NCBI RefSeq assembly: GCF_023369555.1
Contig: NZ_JACJVC010000010.1
Coordinates: 1 to 64,000, forward strand
Length of the DNA: 64,000 nt
Origin: Actinomyces sp. AC-20-1
GTDB lineage: Bacteria; Actinomycetota; Actinomycetes; Actinomycetales; Actinomycetaceae
Reading direction: 5' to 3'
Position 1 is the first letter of the stretch; each line of letters begins with the position of its first letter. The notes beneath the pieces were generated by a model. The model saw only the letters and a list, made by a program, of their open reading frames with translations. It was not told the origin of the DNA and did not search any database. Below, piece by piece: positions 34,089 to 41,934 of this stretch. The position numbers were made by a program, and so were the translations under genes.

Positions 34089-34122
34089 CTGGGCCGTCGG
34101 TCCCGCCCAGCATAGGCGCGGG

Positions 34123-34128
34123 TACCCT
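34123..34128 (+). promoter_or_regulatory. -10 element TACCCT of leaderless pyrD
   Basis: TACCCT ends 6 nt before the GTG at 34135, so transcription should start at the initiation codon. No ribosome binding site is present upstream of this GTG, consistent with leaderless translation. Confidence 0.65.
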
Positions 34129-34134
34129 GGTGCC

Positions 34135-35181
34135 GTGCTCTACCACCTGCTGTACTCGACCGTGCTCACTCGCATCGACCCCGAGGTCATCCACGACGTC
34201 GTCGTGCGCGGCCTCGGCGTCGCCCAGCGGGTCCCCTTCGCCCGCGACGTCATCCGCCAGGCCTTCGGGCGCCGCCCGGCCTTCCCCGTCCCCAGCAGCA
34301 ACCAGGGCGGCCCCCTCGCCCGGCCCGTGCCCGGGGTCCTCGGCCTGGCCGCGGGCATGGACAAGGAGGGCGAGGTCGTCGAGGCCATGGACATGCTCGG
34401 CTTCGGCTTCGTCGAGGTCGGTACCTTCACCGCCCAGCCGCAGCCCGGCAACGACAAGCCCCGCATGTGGCGCTACCCGCACATGCGCGCCATCCGCAAC
34501 CGCATGGGCTTCAACAACCACGGTGCGGACGCCGCCGCCCGCCGCCTGCGCGAGCTGCGCTCGAGCGTGCGCGGGCGCAGCATCGTCGTCGGGGCCAATA
34601 TCGGCAAGACCAAGGCCGTCGCCCTCGCCGACGCGGTGGAGGACTACCGCTACTCCGCCTCCCGCGTGGCCCGCTGGGTGGACTACCTCGTGGTCAACGT
34701 CTCCAGCCCCAACACCCCGGGACTGCGCACCCTGCAGGACGTCGAGACGCTGCGCCCCATCCTCGCCGCCGTGCGCGAGGCGGCGGACGCCGCCGCGCAC
34801 CGCCACGTGCCGCTCCTGGTCAAGATCGCCCCGGACCTCGCCGACGAGGACGTCGACGCCGTCGCCGACCTCGTGCTCGACATGGGGCTCGACGGCGTGG
34901 TCGCCACGAACACGACCATCGACCACGACCTCGGTGAAGGGGGTCTGTCCGGCGCCCCGCTGCTGCCACGCTCCCTGGAGGTCGTGCGCCGCCTGCGCGC
35001 CCGGCTGGGGGAGGAGCCGGCCATCATCGGTGTCGGCGGCATCTCCTCCGTCATGGACGCCGAGCTCATGCTCGACGCCGGGGCGGACCTGCTCCAGGCC
35101 TACACGGCCTTCATCTACAACGGCCCCGCCTGGCCGGGCCGCCTCAACCGGGCGCTGGCCACCACCCGCCGCGCCCGGTGA
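34135..35181 (+). CDS. pyrD: Dihydroorotate dehydrogenase (quinone), class 2
   Basis: A 348-residue PyrD oxidising dihydroorotate to orotate in pyrimidine synthesis. The N-terminal helices LYHLLYSTVLTRIDPEVIHD are the membrane-associated extension of class 2 enzymes. FMN/substrate motifs are GFGFVEVGTFTAQPQPGN near 88, NRMGFNNHGADA near 122 and the base region NVSSPNTPGLRTLQ near 188 with the class 2 Ser. IGVGGISSVMDAELMLDAGA near 300 binds FMN phosphate. The GTG at 34135 is supported by the -10 element 6 nt upstream. It overlaps the MFS gene by 4 nt. Confidence 0.95.
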   Translation: MLYHLLYSTVLTRIDPEVIHDVVVRGLGVAQRVPFARDVIRQAFGRRPAFPVPSSNQGGPLARPVPGVLGLAAGMDKEGEVVEAMDMLGFGFVEVGTFTAQPQPGNDKPRMWRYPHMRAIRNRMGFNNHGADAAARRLRELRSSVRGRSIVVGANIGKTKAVALADAVEDYRYSASRVARWVDYLVVNVSSPNTPGLRTLQDVETLRPILAAVREAADAAAHRHVPLLVKIAPDLADEDVDAVADLVLDMGLDGVVATNTTIDHDLGEGGLSGAPLLPRSLEVVRRLRARLGEEPAIIGVGGISSVMDAELMLDAGADLLQAYTAFIYNGPAWPGRLNRALATTRRAR

Positions 35182-36497
35182 GCGCCCGGGGGACGGCCAC
35201 CGGGCTGCGCACCCTGGTGACGGCCGCGGGAGCCTCCTTCCTCCTGGCCGGTTTCCTCGGCAGGCTGCCCGCGGCCATGAACCAGCTCGGGCTGCTGCTC
35301 ATCGTCTCCGCCTCGGGCCGGGGGCTCGCCCTCGCCGGGGCGACGGTGGCCGCCGTCGGGCTCGGCACCGCCCTGTCCGCCCCCGTCATCGGTCGTCTCG
35401 TCGACCGCTACGGGCCCGTGCCCGTCCTGGCCGGCGCCGTGCTCCTGCAGGTGGCGGGGCTGGCGGGGGTGCTCGTGTGCCTCGATCGGCCTCTTCCCGG
35501 CACGGTGGTGCTCGCCTGCGCGGGGCTCGTCGGGCTCGCCAACCCGCAGGCCGGGTCCATCACCCGGGCCACGTGGTCCGCCCTCTCACGGCGTGAGGAG
35601 GACCCCTCCCGCTCCCTCGGGATCATCCGCTCCGGCCTCGGCCTCGAGTCGGCCGCTGACGAGGTGAGCTTCGTCGTCGGGCCCGTGAGCGTGGGCGCCC
35701 TGGTCGCCCTGCTCGGTGCCCAGGGGGCGATGGCGGGCCTCATGGTGAGCACCGCGGTGGGCGAGGGGCTGCTCATCGCCTGGCTGCTGAGCCGCCCCGG
35801 CCTGCTCGGCCCTGCACGGCGCACCCCTCCCACCGGCCCGGGTGGCGGACCCGCCGACGGCAGGGGCCCTGGCAGCACTGTCAGCCCTGCCAGCCCTGAT
35901 GGGGCCGCCACCACCGGCACGCCCTGGCGGTCGCTGGCCCCCGTGCTGCTGGCCATCACCGCCGTCGGCGTCGTCTTCGGCACCACGCAGACCGCGCTCA
36001 CCGCCGTCCACACCGCCCACGGCACCCCCGGGCTCACCGGCCCCGTCTACGGCAGCATGGGACTGACCAGCGCCCTGGCCGGACTGCTCACCCCGTCATG
36101 GCCCCGCAGCCCCGCGACGAAGATGGTCACCGGCGGCCTGCTCGTCGCCGTCGGCTCCGCCGCCCTCATGACGGTCCCCGCAACAGCGGCCACCGTCGCG
36201 GTCATCCTCCTCATGGGCGCCGGCGTCGGCACCACGCTGGTGACCGCCTACACCCTCCTCGAGGCGCAGGCGGCGGGCGGGCGGGTCACCAGCCTCATGA
36301 CCCTCGGGGCGACCGCCAACATCCTCGGCGTCTCCGCCGCCAGCGTCGTCACCGGGCTGCTCGGGCACAACCTCCACGCGGGCAACGCCCCGGCCGTGGC
36401 CGCCGGGCTCGTGCTCGTCGTCGTCGGCGCCCGGGCCCTGCCGCTCAGGCGCGGCTCGCGGCCTCCTGCTCCGCCCTGCGCGACGGCGAGCGCGTGA
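35178..36497 (+). CDS. Major facilitator superfamily transporter
   Basis: A 439-residue membrane protein with about 12 TM helices. The loop between helices 2 and 3 carries the MFS motif GRLVDRYGPVPVLAGA near 73-88. A longer Pro/Gly-rich cytoplasmic loop lies near 215-250 between the two halves. The substrate cannot be predicted. The start GTG overlaps the pyrD stop by 4 nt. The 3' end overlaps the converging aldo/keto reductase gene by 53 nt. Confidence 0.88.
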   Translation: MSARGTATGLRTLVTAAGASFLLAGFLGRLPAAMNQLGLLLIVSASGRGLALAGATVAAVGLGTALSAPVIGRLVDRYGPVPVLAGAVLLQVAGLAGVLVCLDRPLPGTVVLACAGLVGLANPQAGSITRATWSALSRREEDPSRSLGIIRSGLGLESAADEVSFVVGPVSVGALVALLGAQGAMAGLMVSTAVGEGLLIAWLLSRPGLLGPARRTPPTGPGGGPADGRGPGSTVSPASPDGAATTGTPWRSLAPVLLAITAVGVVFGTTQTALTAVHTAHGTPGLTGPVYGSMGLTSALAGLLTPSWPRSPATKMVTGGLLVAVGSAALMTVPATAATVAVILLMGAGVGTTLVTAYTLLEAQAAGGRVTSLMTLGATANILGVSAASVVTGLLGHNLHAGNAPAVAAGLVLVVVGARALPLRRGSRPPAPPCATASA

Positions 36498-37473
36498 GGG
36501 CCGGGTCCCGCTCGACGACCTCGCCGAGCACCGTGTCAATGGCGTCCATGACGTCCTGACCCAGCACGGCGCCCGAGGCCTTGACGTTCTCCACCAGCTG
36601 CTCCGGGCGCGAGGCTCCCACGAGCGCTGCCGAGACGTTCGGGTTCTGCAGCACCCACGCCACCGCCAGCTGCGCCATGGTGAGGCCCGCCTCCTGGGCC
36701 ACCGGACGCAGGCCCTGCACCGCGGTGAGCACACGCTCCTGGAGCCAGTGGGCGATCATCCGCCTGCCGCCCTTGTCATCCGTCGCGCGCGAGCCGGCCG
36801 GCGGCTGCGCACCCGGAAGGTACTTGCCGGAGAGCACGCCCTCCGCCATCGGCGACCACACGACCTGGCCCATCCCCAGCTCGGCGCAGGCCGGCACCAC
36901 CTCGGCCTCGATGACGCGCCACAGCATCGAGTACTGCGGCTGGTTCGACACGAGGCGGAAGCCCATCTGCGTCGCCAGCTCCTGGCCCGCACGGATCTGC
37001 TGCGCCGTCCACTCCGAGACCCCCACGTACAGGGCCTTGCCCGAGCGCACCACGTCCGCGAAGGCGCTGATCGTCTCCTCCAGCGGGGTGGAGTCGTCGA
37101 AGCGGTGCGCCTGGAGCAGGTCCACGTAGTCCGTGCCCAGACGGCGCAGCGAGCCCTCCAGGCCCCGCAGGATGTGCTTGCGCGAGAGCCCCGAGTCGTT
37201 GGCGCCCTTGGCGTCGATCGGGAAGTACACCTTGGTGAAGATCTCCAGGCCGTCGCGCCGCTGCCCCTTGAGCGCCCGCCCCAGGACCTCCTCCGCCTTG
37301 GTGTTGGCGTAGGTGTCCGCCGTGTCGAAGCTCGTGATGCCCAGGTCCAGGGCCGTGCGCACGCACTCGATGGCGGTGTCGGCCTCCACCTGGGAGCCGT
37401 GGGTGAGCCAGTTGCCGTAGGTGATCTCCGTGACGCGCAGGCCGGAGCTGCCGAGATTGCGGTAAGCGACCAT
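36445..37473 (-). CDS. Aldo/keto reductase, Kv-beta/YghZ-type
   Basis: A 342-residue NADPH-dependent oxidoreductase with TIM-barrel fold. The catalytic tetrad is visible: D50 and Y55 in SFDTADTYANTKAEE, K81 in IFTKVYFP, H123 in LLQAHRFDD. The C-terminal cofactor region ALVGASRPEQLVENVKAS matches the potassium-channel beta-subunit-like group. The physiological carbonyl substrate is unknown. The ATG lies 6 nt after a TAGGGT -10 hexamer, so it is probably leaderless. The last 17 codons run over the end of the converging MFS gene, giving a basic, Ala-rich tail. Confidence 0.9.
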   Translation of the reverse strand: MVAYRNLGSSGLRVTEITYGNWLTHGSQVEADTAIECVRTALDLGITSFDTADTYANTKAEEVLGRALKGQRRDGLEIFTKVYFPIDAKGANDSGLSRKHILRGLEGSLRRLGTDYVDLLQAHRFDDSTPLEETISAFADVVRSGKALYVGVSEWTAQQIRAGQELATQMGFRLVSNQPQYSMLWRVIEAEVVPACAELGMGQVVWSPMAEGVLSGKYLPGAQPPAGSRATDDKGGRRMIAHWLQERVLTAVQGLRPVAQEAGLTMAQLAVAWVLQNPNVSAALVGASRPEQLVENVKASGAVLGQDVMDAIDTVLGEVVERDPALTRSPSRRAEQEAASRA

Positions 37474-37479
37474 ACGGCC

Positions 37480-37485
37480 ACCCTA
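37480..37485 (-). promoter_or_regulatory. -10 element TAGGGT of leaderless aldo/keto reductase gene
   Basis: On the minus strand TAGGGT ends exactly 6 nt before the ATG whose first base is 37473. No ribosome binding site lies between. Confidence 0.6.
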
Positions 37486-37554
37486 GACGGTGCGCGCGTC
37501 GGGCCACGAGGGTTTCCGTGCGGTGAGGAGCCCCTCGAGGGCACCGGTACGACG

Positions 37555-37586
37555 ACGGGCCCGCCCACCGGGGTGGACGGGCCCGT
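37555..37586 (-). terminator. Terminator hairpin after the DUF3043 gene
   Basis: ACGGGCCCGCCCACC and GGTGGACGGGCCCGT form a 15-bp stem with one mismatch and a very short loop. It lies 20 nt downstream of the DUF3043 stop on the minus strand. Confidence 0.65.
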
Positions 37587-37606
37587 GACACGGGCGGACC
37601 TGCCGC

Positions 37607-38221
37607 TCAGGACGGGAACTGCCCCCGCCCGACCTGCGGCTTGGGCTGGCGCCAGCGGCGGGTCGTGAAGCAGCGGCCGAACACGTACCAGGCGATCATG
37701 CCCTTGGCGCGCACCTCCTCACGCCCGAACTTCTTGTACAGCTGGCCGCGCACGCGGTACCAGCACCACACGGCGTCCACCAGCGCCAGGGCCAGCAGCC
37801 CGTAGATCGCGGTGAGCACCCAGAAGGAGATCGTCGCCATCATCGTCGTCGAGCGGATCGACAGGCCCACGATGACGAGCAGCATGAGCAGCGAGGCCGG
37901 CAGGAACAGCTCGCCCAGGGACCAGCGCGCGTCGATGTAGTCACGGACGTAGCGACGCACCGGTCCTTTGTCCCGCACGGGCAGGTAGCGGTCGTCGCCG
38001 GTGATCATCGCGATGCGCTGGCGCTCCCAGGCGGCGTCCTCCCGGGCGCGCTGCTCGCGCTTGGCGGCCTTGCGGTCCGCGGGCACCACCGGGTGCAGGC
38101 CACGCGCCTGCGCCTCCTTGCGCTTGGGCGTCGGGCGTCCCTTGCCGACGCTCCTCGTGCTCTCGACGGCTGCGGACGACGGGGCGGGCGCCTGGCCCTT
38201 GTCCTTCTTGAACAGGTTCAC
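37607..38221 (-). CDS. DUF3043 membrane protein
   Basis: A 204-residue actinobacterial protein. The N-terminal 85 residues are basic and soluble (KGRPTPKRKEAQARGLHPVV, DRKAAKREQRAREDAAWERQ). Two TM helices follow near 118-140 and 150-172 (FLPASLLMLLVIVGLSI, FWVLTAIYGLLALALVDAVW), and a basic tail RRWRQPKPQVGRGQ. DUF3043 proteins are widespread in actinobacteria and have no assigned role. GTG at 38221 is chosen over the in-frame GTG at 38227 because TAGCCT ends 6 nt before it; 38227 would directly abut the -10. It diverges from the M20 peptidase gene. Confidence 0.85.
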   Translation of the reverse strand: MNLFKKDKGQAPAPSSAAVESTRSVGKGRPTPKRKEAQARGLHPVVPADRKAAKREQRAREDAAWERQRIAMITGDDRYLPVRDKGPVRRYVRDYIDARWSLGELFLPASLLMLLVIVGLSIRSTTMMATISFWVLTAIYGLLALALVDAVWCWYRVRGQLYKKFGREEVRAKGMIAWYVFGRCFTTRRWRQPKPQVGRGQFPS

Positions 38222-38227
38222 CCGCAC

Positions 38228-38233
38228 AGGCTA
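38228..38233 (-). promoter_or_regulatory. -10 element TAGCCT of leaderless DUF3043 gene
   Basis: On the minus strand TAGCCT ends 6 nt before the GTG at 38221. It lies where the -35 of the divergent M20 promoter should fall, so the two promoters interlock. Confidence 0.6.
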
Positions 38234-38248
38234 CCGGCTCGGGAGCGC

Positions 38249-38254
38249 TACCCT
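38249..38254 (+). promoter_or_regulatory. -10 element TACCCT of leaderless M20 peptidase gene
   Basis: TACCCT ends 7 nt before the ATG at 38262. It lies in the expected -35 zone of the divergent DUF3043 promoter. Confidence 0.6.
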
Positions 38255-38261
38255 GCACACC

Positions 38262-39668
38262 ATGCTGACCGTCGACACCGTGCGCTCCCTCGTCCGCTCC
38301 TCCTTCGAGGACATCGTCCACGACCTCACCGAGCTCGTCGCCATCCCCTCGGTGTCCGCCCCCACCCACGACCAGGACCAGGTCCGCCGCAGCGCCGAGC
38401 ACGTGGCCGGCCTGCTGCGCGGTGCCGGCCTGGACGCCGAGGTCCTCAGCGTCACCGGCCCCGACGGCGTGCCCGGCCGCCCGGCCGTCCTGGCCCACCG
38501 CGAGGGCCCCGACGGCGCCCCCCGCGTCCTGCTCTACGCCCACCACGACGTCCAGCCCGTCGGCGACCCCGCTCTGTGGCAGCAGGCGGACCCCTTCACC
38601 GCCGAGCGCCGCGGGCAGCGCCTCTTCGGTCGCGGCACCGCCGACGACGGCGCCGGCGTCATCGCCCACGTCCACGCCCTGCGCCTGCTGGACGAGCTGG
38701 GCGACGGCGAGCTGCCCTGCACCGTCACCGTCTTCATCGAGGGTGAGGAGGAGATCGGCTCACCGTCCTTCGAGAGCTTCCTGCGCACCCACCGCGAGCG
38801 GCTCGAGGCCGACGTCATCGTCGTCGCCGACTCCTCCAACTGGAAGGTCGGCGTGCCCGCGCTCACCACCTCCCTGCGCGGCGTCGTGGGTGTGGACGTG
38901 CGCCTGGACGTGCTCGACCACGCCCTGCACTCCGGCCAGTACGGCGGCCCCGTCCTCGACGCCGTCACCAGCATGTGCCGCCTGGTCGCCACCCTGCACG
39001 ACGAGGCCGGCGACGTCGCTGTCGCGGGCCTCGTCTCGCGCCCCCGCGCCGGAGCCGACTTCCCCGGCTACCCGGAGGAGGACTTCCGCGCGGACGCCGG
39101 CGTGCTCGACGGCGTGCGGCTGGCGGGCACCGGGGACCTCACCGCCTGCCTGTGGACCAAGCCCGCCCTGAGCGTCACCGGCATGGACGTCACCCCCCTG
39201 AGCGTGGCCGGCAACGTCCTGGCCCCCTCCTGCACCGCCCGCCTGTCCATGCGCATCGCCCCCGGACAGGACCCGCAGGCCGCCCTGGCGGCCCTGGCCG
39301 CGCACCTCGAGGCGCACGTGCCCTTCGGCGCCCGCCTGACCCTGTCCTCGGGTGAGGCCGGACCGGCCTTCGACGGCTCCTCCGACAGCCCCGCGGGCCG
39401 GGCCGCCCGCTGGGCGCTCACCGAGGCCTTCGGTGAGGACTGCGTGGACATCGGCCAGGGTGGCTCCATCCCCTTCATCGCCACCCTGAAGGAGACCTTC
39501 CCCCAGGCGCAGGTCCTCGTCACCGGTATCGAGGACCCCGACACCCGCGCCCACAGCGAGGACGAGTCCATGCACCTGGGCGACCTCGAGCGCGTCGTCA
39601 CCGCCGAGGCCCTGCTGCTGGCGCGCCTGGGCGGCGCCCTCGAGGGCCAGGACGGCCTGGGGGCCTGA
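38262..39668 (+). CDS. M20-family zinc dipeptidase
   Basis: A 468-residue metallopeptidase. Zinc-site motifs are LYAHHDVQPVGD (H94, D96), FGRGTADDGAGV near 123-134 and the catalytic Glu pair in FIEGEEEIGSPSFE near 159. The late His is in HSEDESMHLGDLE near 438. The dimerisation domain lies in the middle (about 200-315). It probably cleaves dipeptides in the cytoplasm; there is no signal peptide. An in-frame start at 38001 was rejected because ATG 38262 follows a -10 hexamer at leaderless distance and gives the family N-terminus. The next gene begins 3 nt after its stop. Confidence 0.9.
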   Translation: MLTVDTVRSLVRSSFEDIVHDLTELVAIPSVSAPTHDQDQVRRSAEHVAGLLRGAGLDAEVLSVTGPDGVPGRPAVLAHREGPDGAPRVLLYAHHDVQPVGDPALWQQADPFTAERRGQRLFGRGTADDGAGVIAHVHALRLLDELGDGELPCTVTVFIEGEEEIGSPSFESFLRTHRERLEADVIVVADSSNWKVGVPALTTSLRGVVGVDVRLDVLDHALHSGQYGGPVLDAVTSMCRLVATLHDEAGDVAVAGLVSRPRAGADFPGYPEEDFRADAGVLDGVRLAGTGDLTACLWTKPALSVTGMDVTPLSVAGNVLAPSCTARLSMRIAPGQDPQAALAALAAHLEAHVPFGARLTLSSGEAGPAFDGSSDSPAGRAARWALTEAFGEDCVDIGQGGSIPFIATLKETFPQAQVLVTGIEDPDTRAHSEDESMHLGDLERVVTAEALLLARLGGALEGQDGLGA

Positions 39669-39671
39669 GCG

Positions 39672-40859
39672 GTGCGGGTCCTGCTCGCCTGCGGGCCCAT
39701 GCACCCCGAGCCCCGGGGCGTGCCCCTGCCCGCCCTCGGGCTCGGTGCCGGAGCCGTCGCCCGGGCCCTGGCCACCGGGTGGGCCCGCGCGCGCCCGGAC
39801 GACCTGCTCACCCTCCTGCCACTGCCCGACGGCGGACCCGGCAGCGCCCGGGCCGTGGCGCCGGCGCGGGTGCGCTCGCACCGGGTCCTCGCTGCGCCCG
39901 GTCCCCTCGGGGACCCCCGCGAGGCCGACCTCATCCGCCTGGAGCCCGCAGCGGGCCCGGGCGCTCCTGAGCGCCGGCCCGCCGCCCGCGCCTGGTTCCT
40001 CGACGCCGCCCGGCTCGCGGGCCTGCCCGAGGACCGGGCCGTGGCCGCCCGTGAGGTGCTGGAGGGCACCACCGGCGGGCTCGGCCTCGCCACCGCCCAG
40101 GCGCTGCGGCTCACGCGGCCGGGGGACAGCCTCGTCATCGGGCTGGCCCGCAGCGCCGTCCACGACGGCGGTGCCGGGCTCCTCGACGCCCTCGGCGGTG
40201 CATCGGCCGCACGCGGTCTCATGGAGGGGCGCGACGTCGTCCTTGCCCTCGCCGACGGGGTCTCCCTGGGTGGCATGTCCGGTGCCGGGCAGGCCCTGAG
40301 CGGGCTCACGGGCCTGGCCCCCGAGCAGGCCCAGGAGACCGACCGCGCCGTCTGCGCCACCGCCTCCCGGCTGGTGACCGGGCTCGACGGGCCGCGTCCG
40401 GGGGCGCCTGCCCTCCTGGCCGGGCAGCAGCCGCGGGAGCGCAGGCTCGCCGTCTCCTCCTGGGGGACTGGCGCCGGCGGCGGAGCGGCGATGGTGCTGC
40501 GGGCCCTGGGTGCCCGCGCCCTGCCCGGTGCCCGGGTCATGGCCCGTCTCCTGGGGGTCGAGGCTGAGGCCGGTGCCCAGGACCTGCTGGTGACCGCCCA
40601 GGGGGAGGCCTACGACGTGCTGGCGGACAGCGTGCCGGTCGTCGTCGGGCAGGCCGCCGTGCGCAGCGCGCTGCCCGCCGTGCTCGTCACCGGCCGGTCC
40701 CTCGTCCCGCGCGGCGAGCTGGCCGAGGCCGGAATCGTCTCCCTCGCGCCGCTGCAGGCGGCCGCGGCGGACCCCGCCTGGGACGAGGGCGGGCCGCAGG
40801 CCCTCGTCGGACGGCTGGAGGCGATGGGGGAGCGGCTGGCCCGCACCTGGTCGCGCTGA
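39672..40859 (+). CDS. Diverged glycerate-kinase-like protein
   Basis: A 395-residue protein aligned by eye with the type I glycerate kinase family. GLGLATAQALRLTRPGDSLV and LARSAVHDGGAGLLDALGG match the family's G-S-ATNDGGxGxxxALG region, and LPDGGPGSARAV stands where DGGEGT is expected. The later catalytic motif VTGEGxxD is replaced by VTAQGEAYDVL. The invariant acidic residues are thus partly missing, so kinase activity is doubtful. Ala, Gly and Leu dominate the sequence. It starts with GTG 3 nt after the M20 peptidase and is probably cotranscribed. It may be a conserved non-enzymatic paralogue or may act on another substrate. Confidence 0.6.
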   Translation: MRVLLACGPMHPEPRGVPLPALGLGAGAVARALATGWARARPDDLLTLLPLPDGGPGSARAVAPARVRSHRVLAAPGPLGDPREADLIRLEPAAGPGAPERRPAARAWFLDAARLAGLPEDRAVAAREVLEGTTGGLGLATAQALRLTRPGDSLVIGLARSAVHDGGAGLLDALGGASAARGLMEGRDVVLALADGVSLGGMSGAGQALSGLTGLAPEQAQETDRAVCATASRLVTGLDGPRPGAPALLAGQQPRERRLAVSSWGTGAGGGAAMVLRALGARALPGARVMARLLGVEAEAGAQDLLVTAQGEAYDVLADSVPVVVGQAAVRSALPAVLVTGRSLVPRGELAEAGIVSLAPLQAAAADPAWDEGGPQALVGRLEAMGERLARTWSR

Positions 40860-40917
40860 CAGCGCCCGGCCGCGTGCCCTGCCCCTGAGACCAGGGTCCG
40901 CAGGGTCCCGAGGAGCC

Positions 40918-41934
40918 TCAGCGCCCGGCCGGGGCGGGCGCGGCCGAGCCGCGCACGATGAGGTCGGGGAGGAAGAGCATCTCCGCGTCCGGCACCTCCT
41001 CGCCTGCGATGGCGTTGAGCAGGCTGGTGACCGCCGCCCGGCTGATGGCCGTCACCGGCTGGCGCACGGTGGTCAGCGGCGGGTCCGTCATGGGGATGAG
41101 CGGGGAGTCGTCGTAGCCGATGACCGACAGGTCCTGCGGAACCTCAAGGCCCGCGGCGCGCGCCCCCTGGATGGCCCCCAGTGCCATGAGGTCCGAGCCG
41201 CAGACCACGGCCGTGCACCCCTGCTCCAGCAGCGCCCGGACCGCGCTCGCCCCGCCCTCGTAGGTGTAGAGGCGCTCGACGACCCGCAGCGGCTCCTCGG
41301 GCAGGTGGGCGCGCATGGCGTCCTGGTAGCCGGCGCGCTTGCGCTGGGCGGGCACCATGCGGGTGGGGCCCGTCGCCAGCCCGATGCGCCGGTGCCCCAG
41401 GCTCACGAGGTGCTCCACGGCGATGCGCGAGGACACGCGGTCGTCGGTGGTGAAGCCCGGCGCCTTGATGGTCGGGGCGTTGCCGTTGATCGTCACCAGG
41501 GGCACGCCGCGCTCACGCAGCCGCTGGTAGCGGGTGACGTCACCGGTGGTGTCGGAGTGCCGCCCGGACACGAAGACGATCCCGGCCACGCCACGGTCCA
41601 CCAGCATCTCGATGTACTCGTCCTCACTGGTGCCGCCCGGCGTCTGCGTGCACAGCAGGGGGATGTGCCCGCTGGCGGCGAGCAGCTGCTCGATCTCCTG
41701 GGCGTACATGGGGAAGATCGGGTTGCTCAGCTCCGGCACGACGAGGCCGACCAGGCCGCGGGAGGCCTGGTGAAGGGTCTCGGGACGCTCATAGCCGAGA
41801 AGGTCGAGGGCCACGAGCACCTGCCTGCGGGTGACGTCGGCGACGTTGGCCTTGCCGTTGAGGACCCGGGAGACGGTCGCCGTCGAGACACCGGCCTGCT
41901 CGGCGATGTCAGTCAGGGTGATGCGCTGAGGCAC
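40918..41934 (-). CDS. malR: LacI-family regulator of the maltose locus (MalR-like)
   Basis: A 338-residue repressor. The helix-turn-helix is TLTDIAEQAGVSTATVSRVL near 7-26, the hinge GYERPETLHQASRGLVGLVV, then a ligand-binding domain ending with VIGYDDSPLIPMTDPPLTTV. The N-terminus MPQRITLTDIAEQAGVS requires the GTG at 41934; the longer in-frame ORF reaches into the GH13 gene in an unrelated frame. It overlaps the GH13 gene by 26 nt and is last gene of the maltose cluster. The likely target is the inverted repeat at 47987-47999 in the malE promoter, and maltose or maltodextrin the likely inducer (inference). Confidence 0.88.
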   Translation of the reverse strand: MPQRITLTDIAEQAGVSTATVSRVLNGKANVADVTRRQVLVALDLLGYERPETLHQASRGLVGLVVPELSNPIFPMYAQEIEQLLAASGHIPLLCTQTPGGTSEDEYIEMLVDRGVAGIVFVSGRHSDTTGDVTRYQRLRERGVPLVTINGNAPTIKAPGFTTDDRVSSRIAVEHLVSLGHRRIGLATGPTRMVPAQRKRAGYQDAMRAHLPEEPLRVVERLYTYEGGASAVRALLEQGCTAVVCGSDLMALGAIQGARAAGLEVPQDLSVIGYDDSPLIPMTDPPLTTVRQPVTAISRAAVTSLLNAIAGEEVPDAEMLFLPDLIVRGSAAPAPAGR

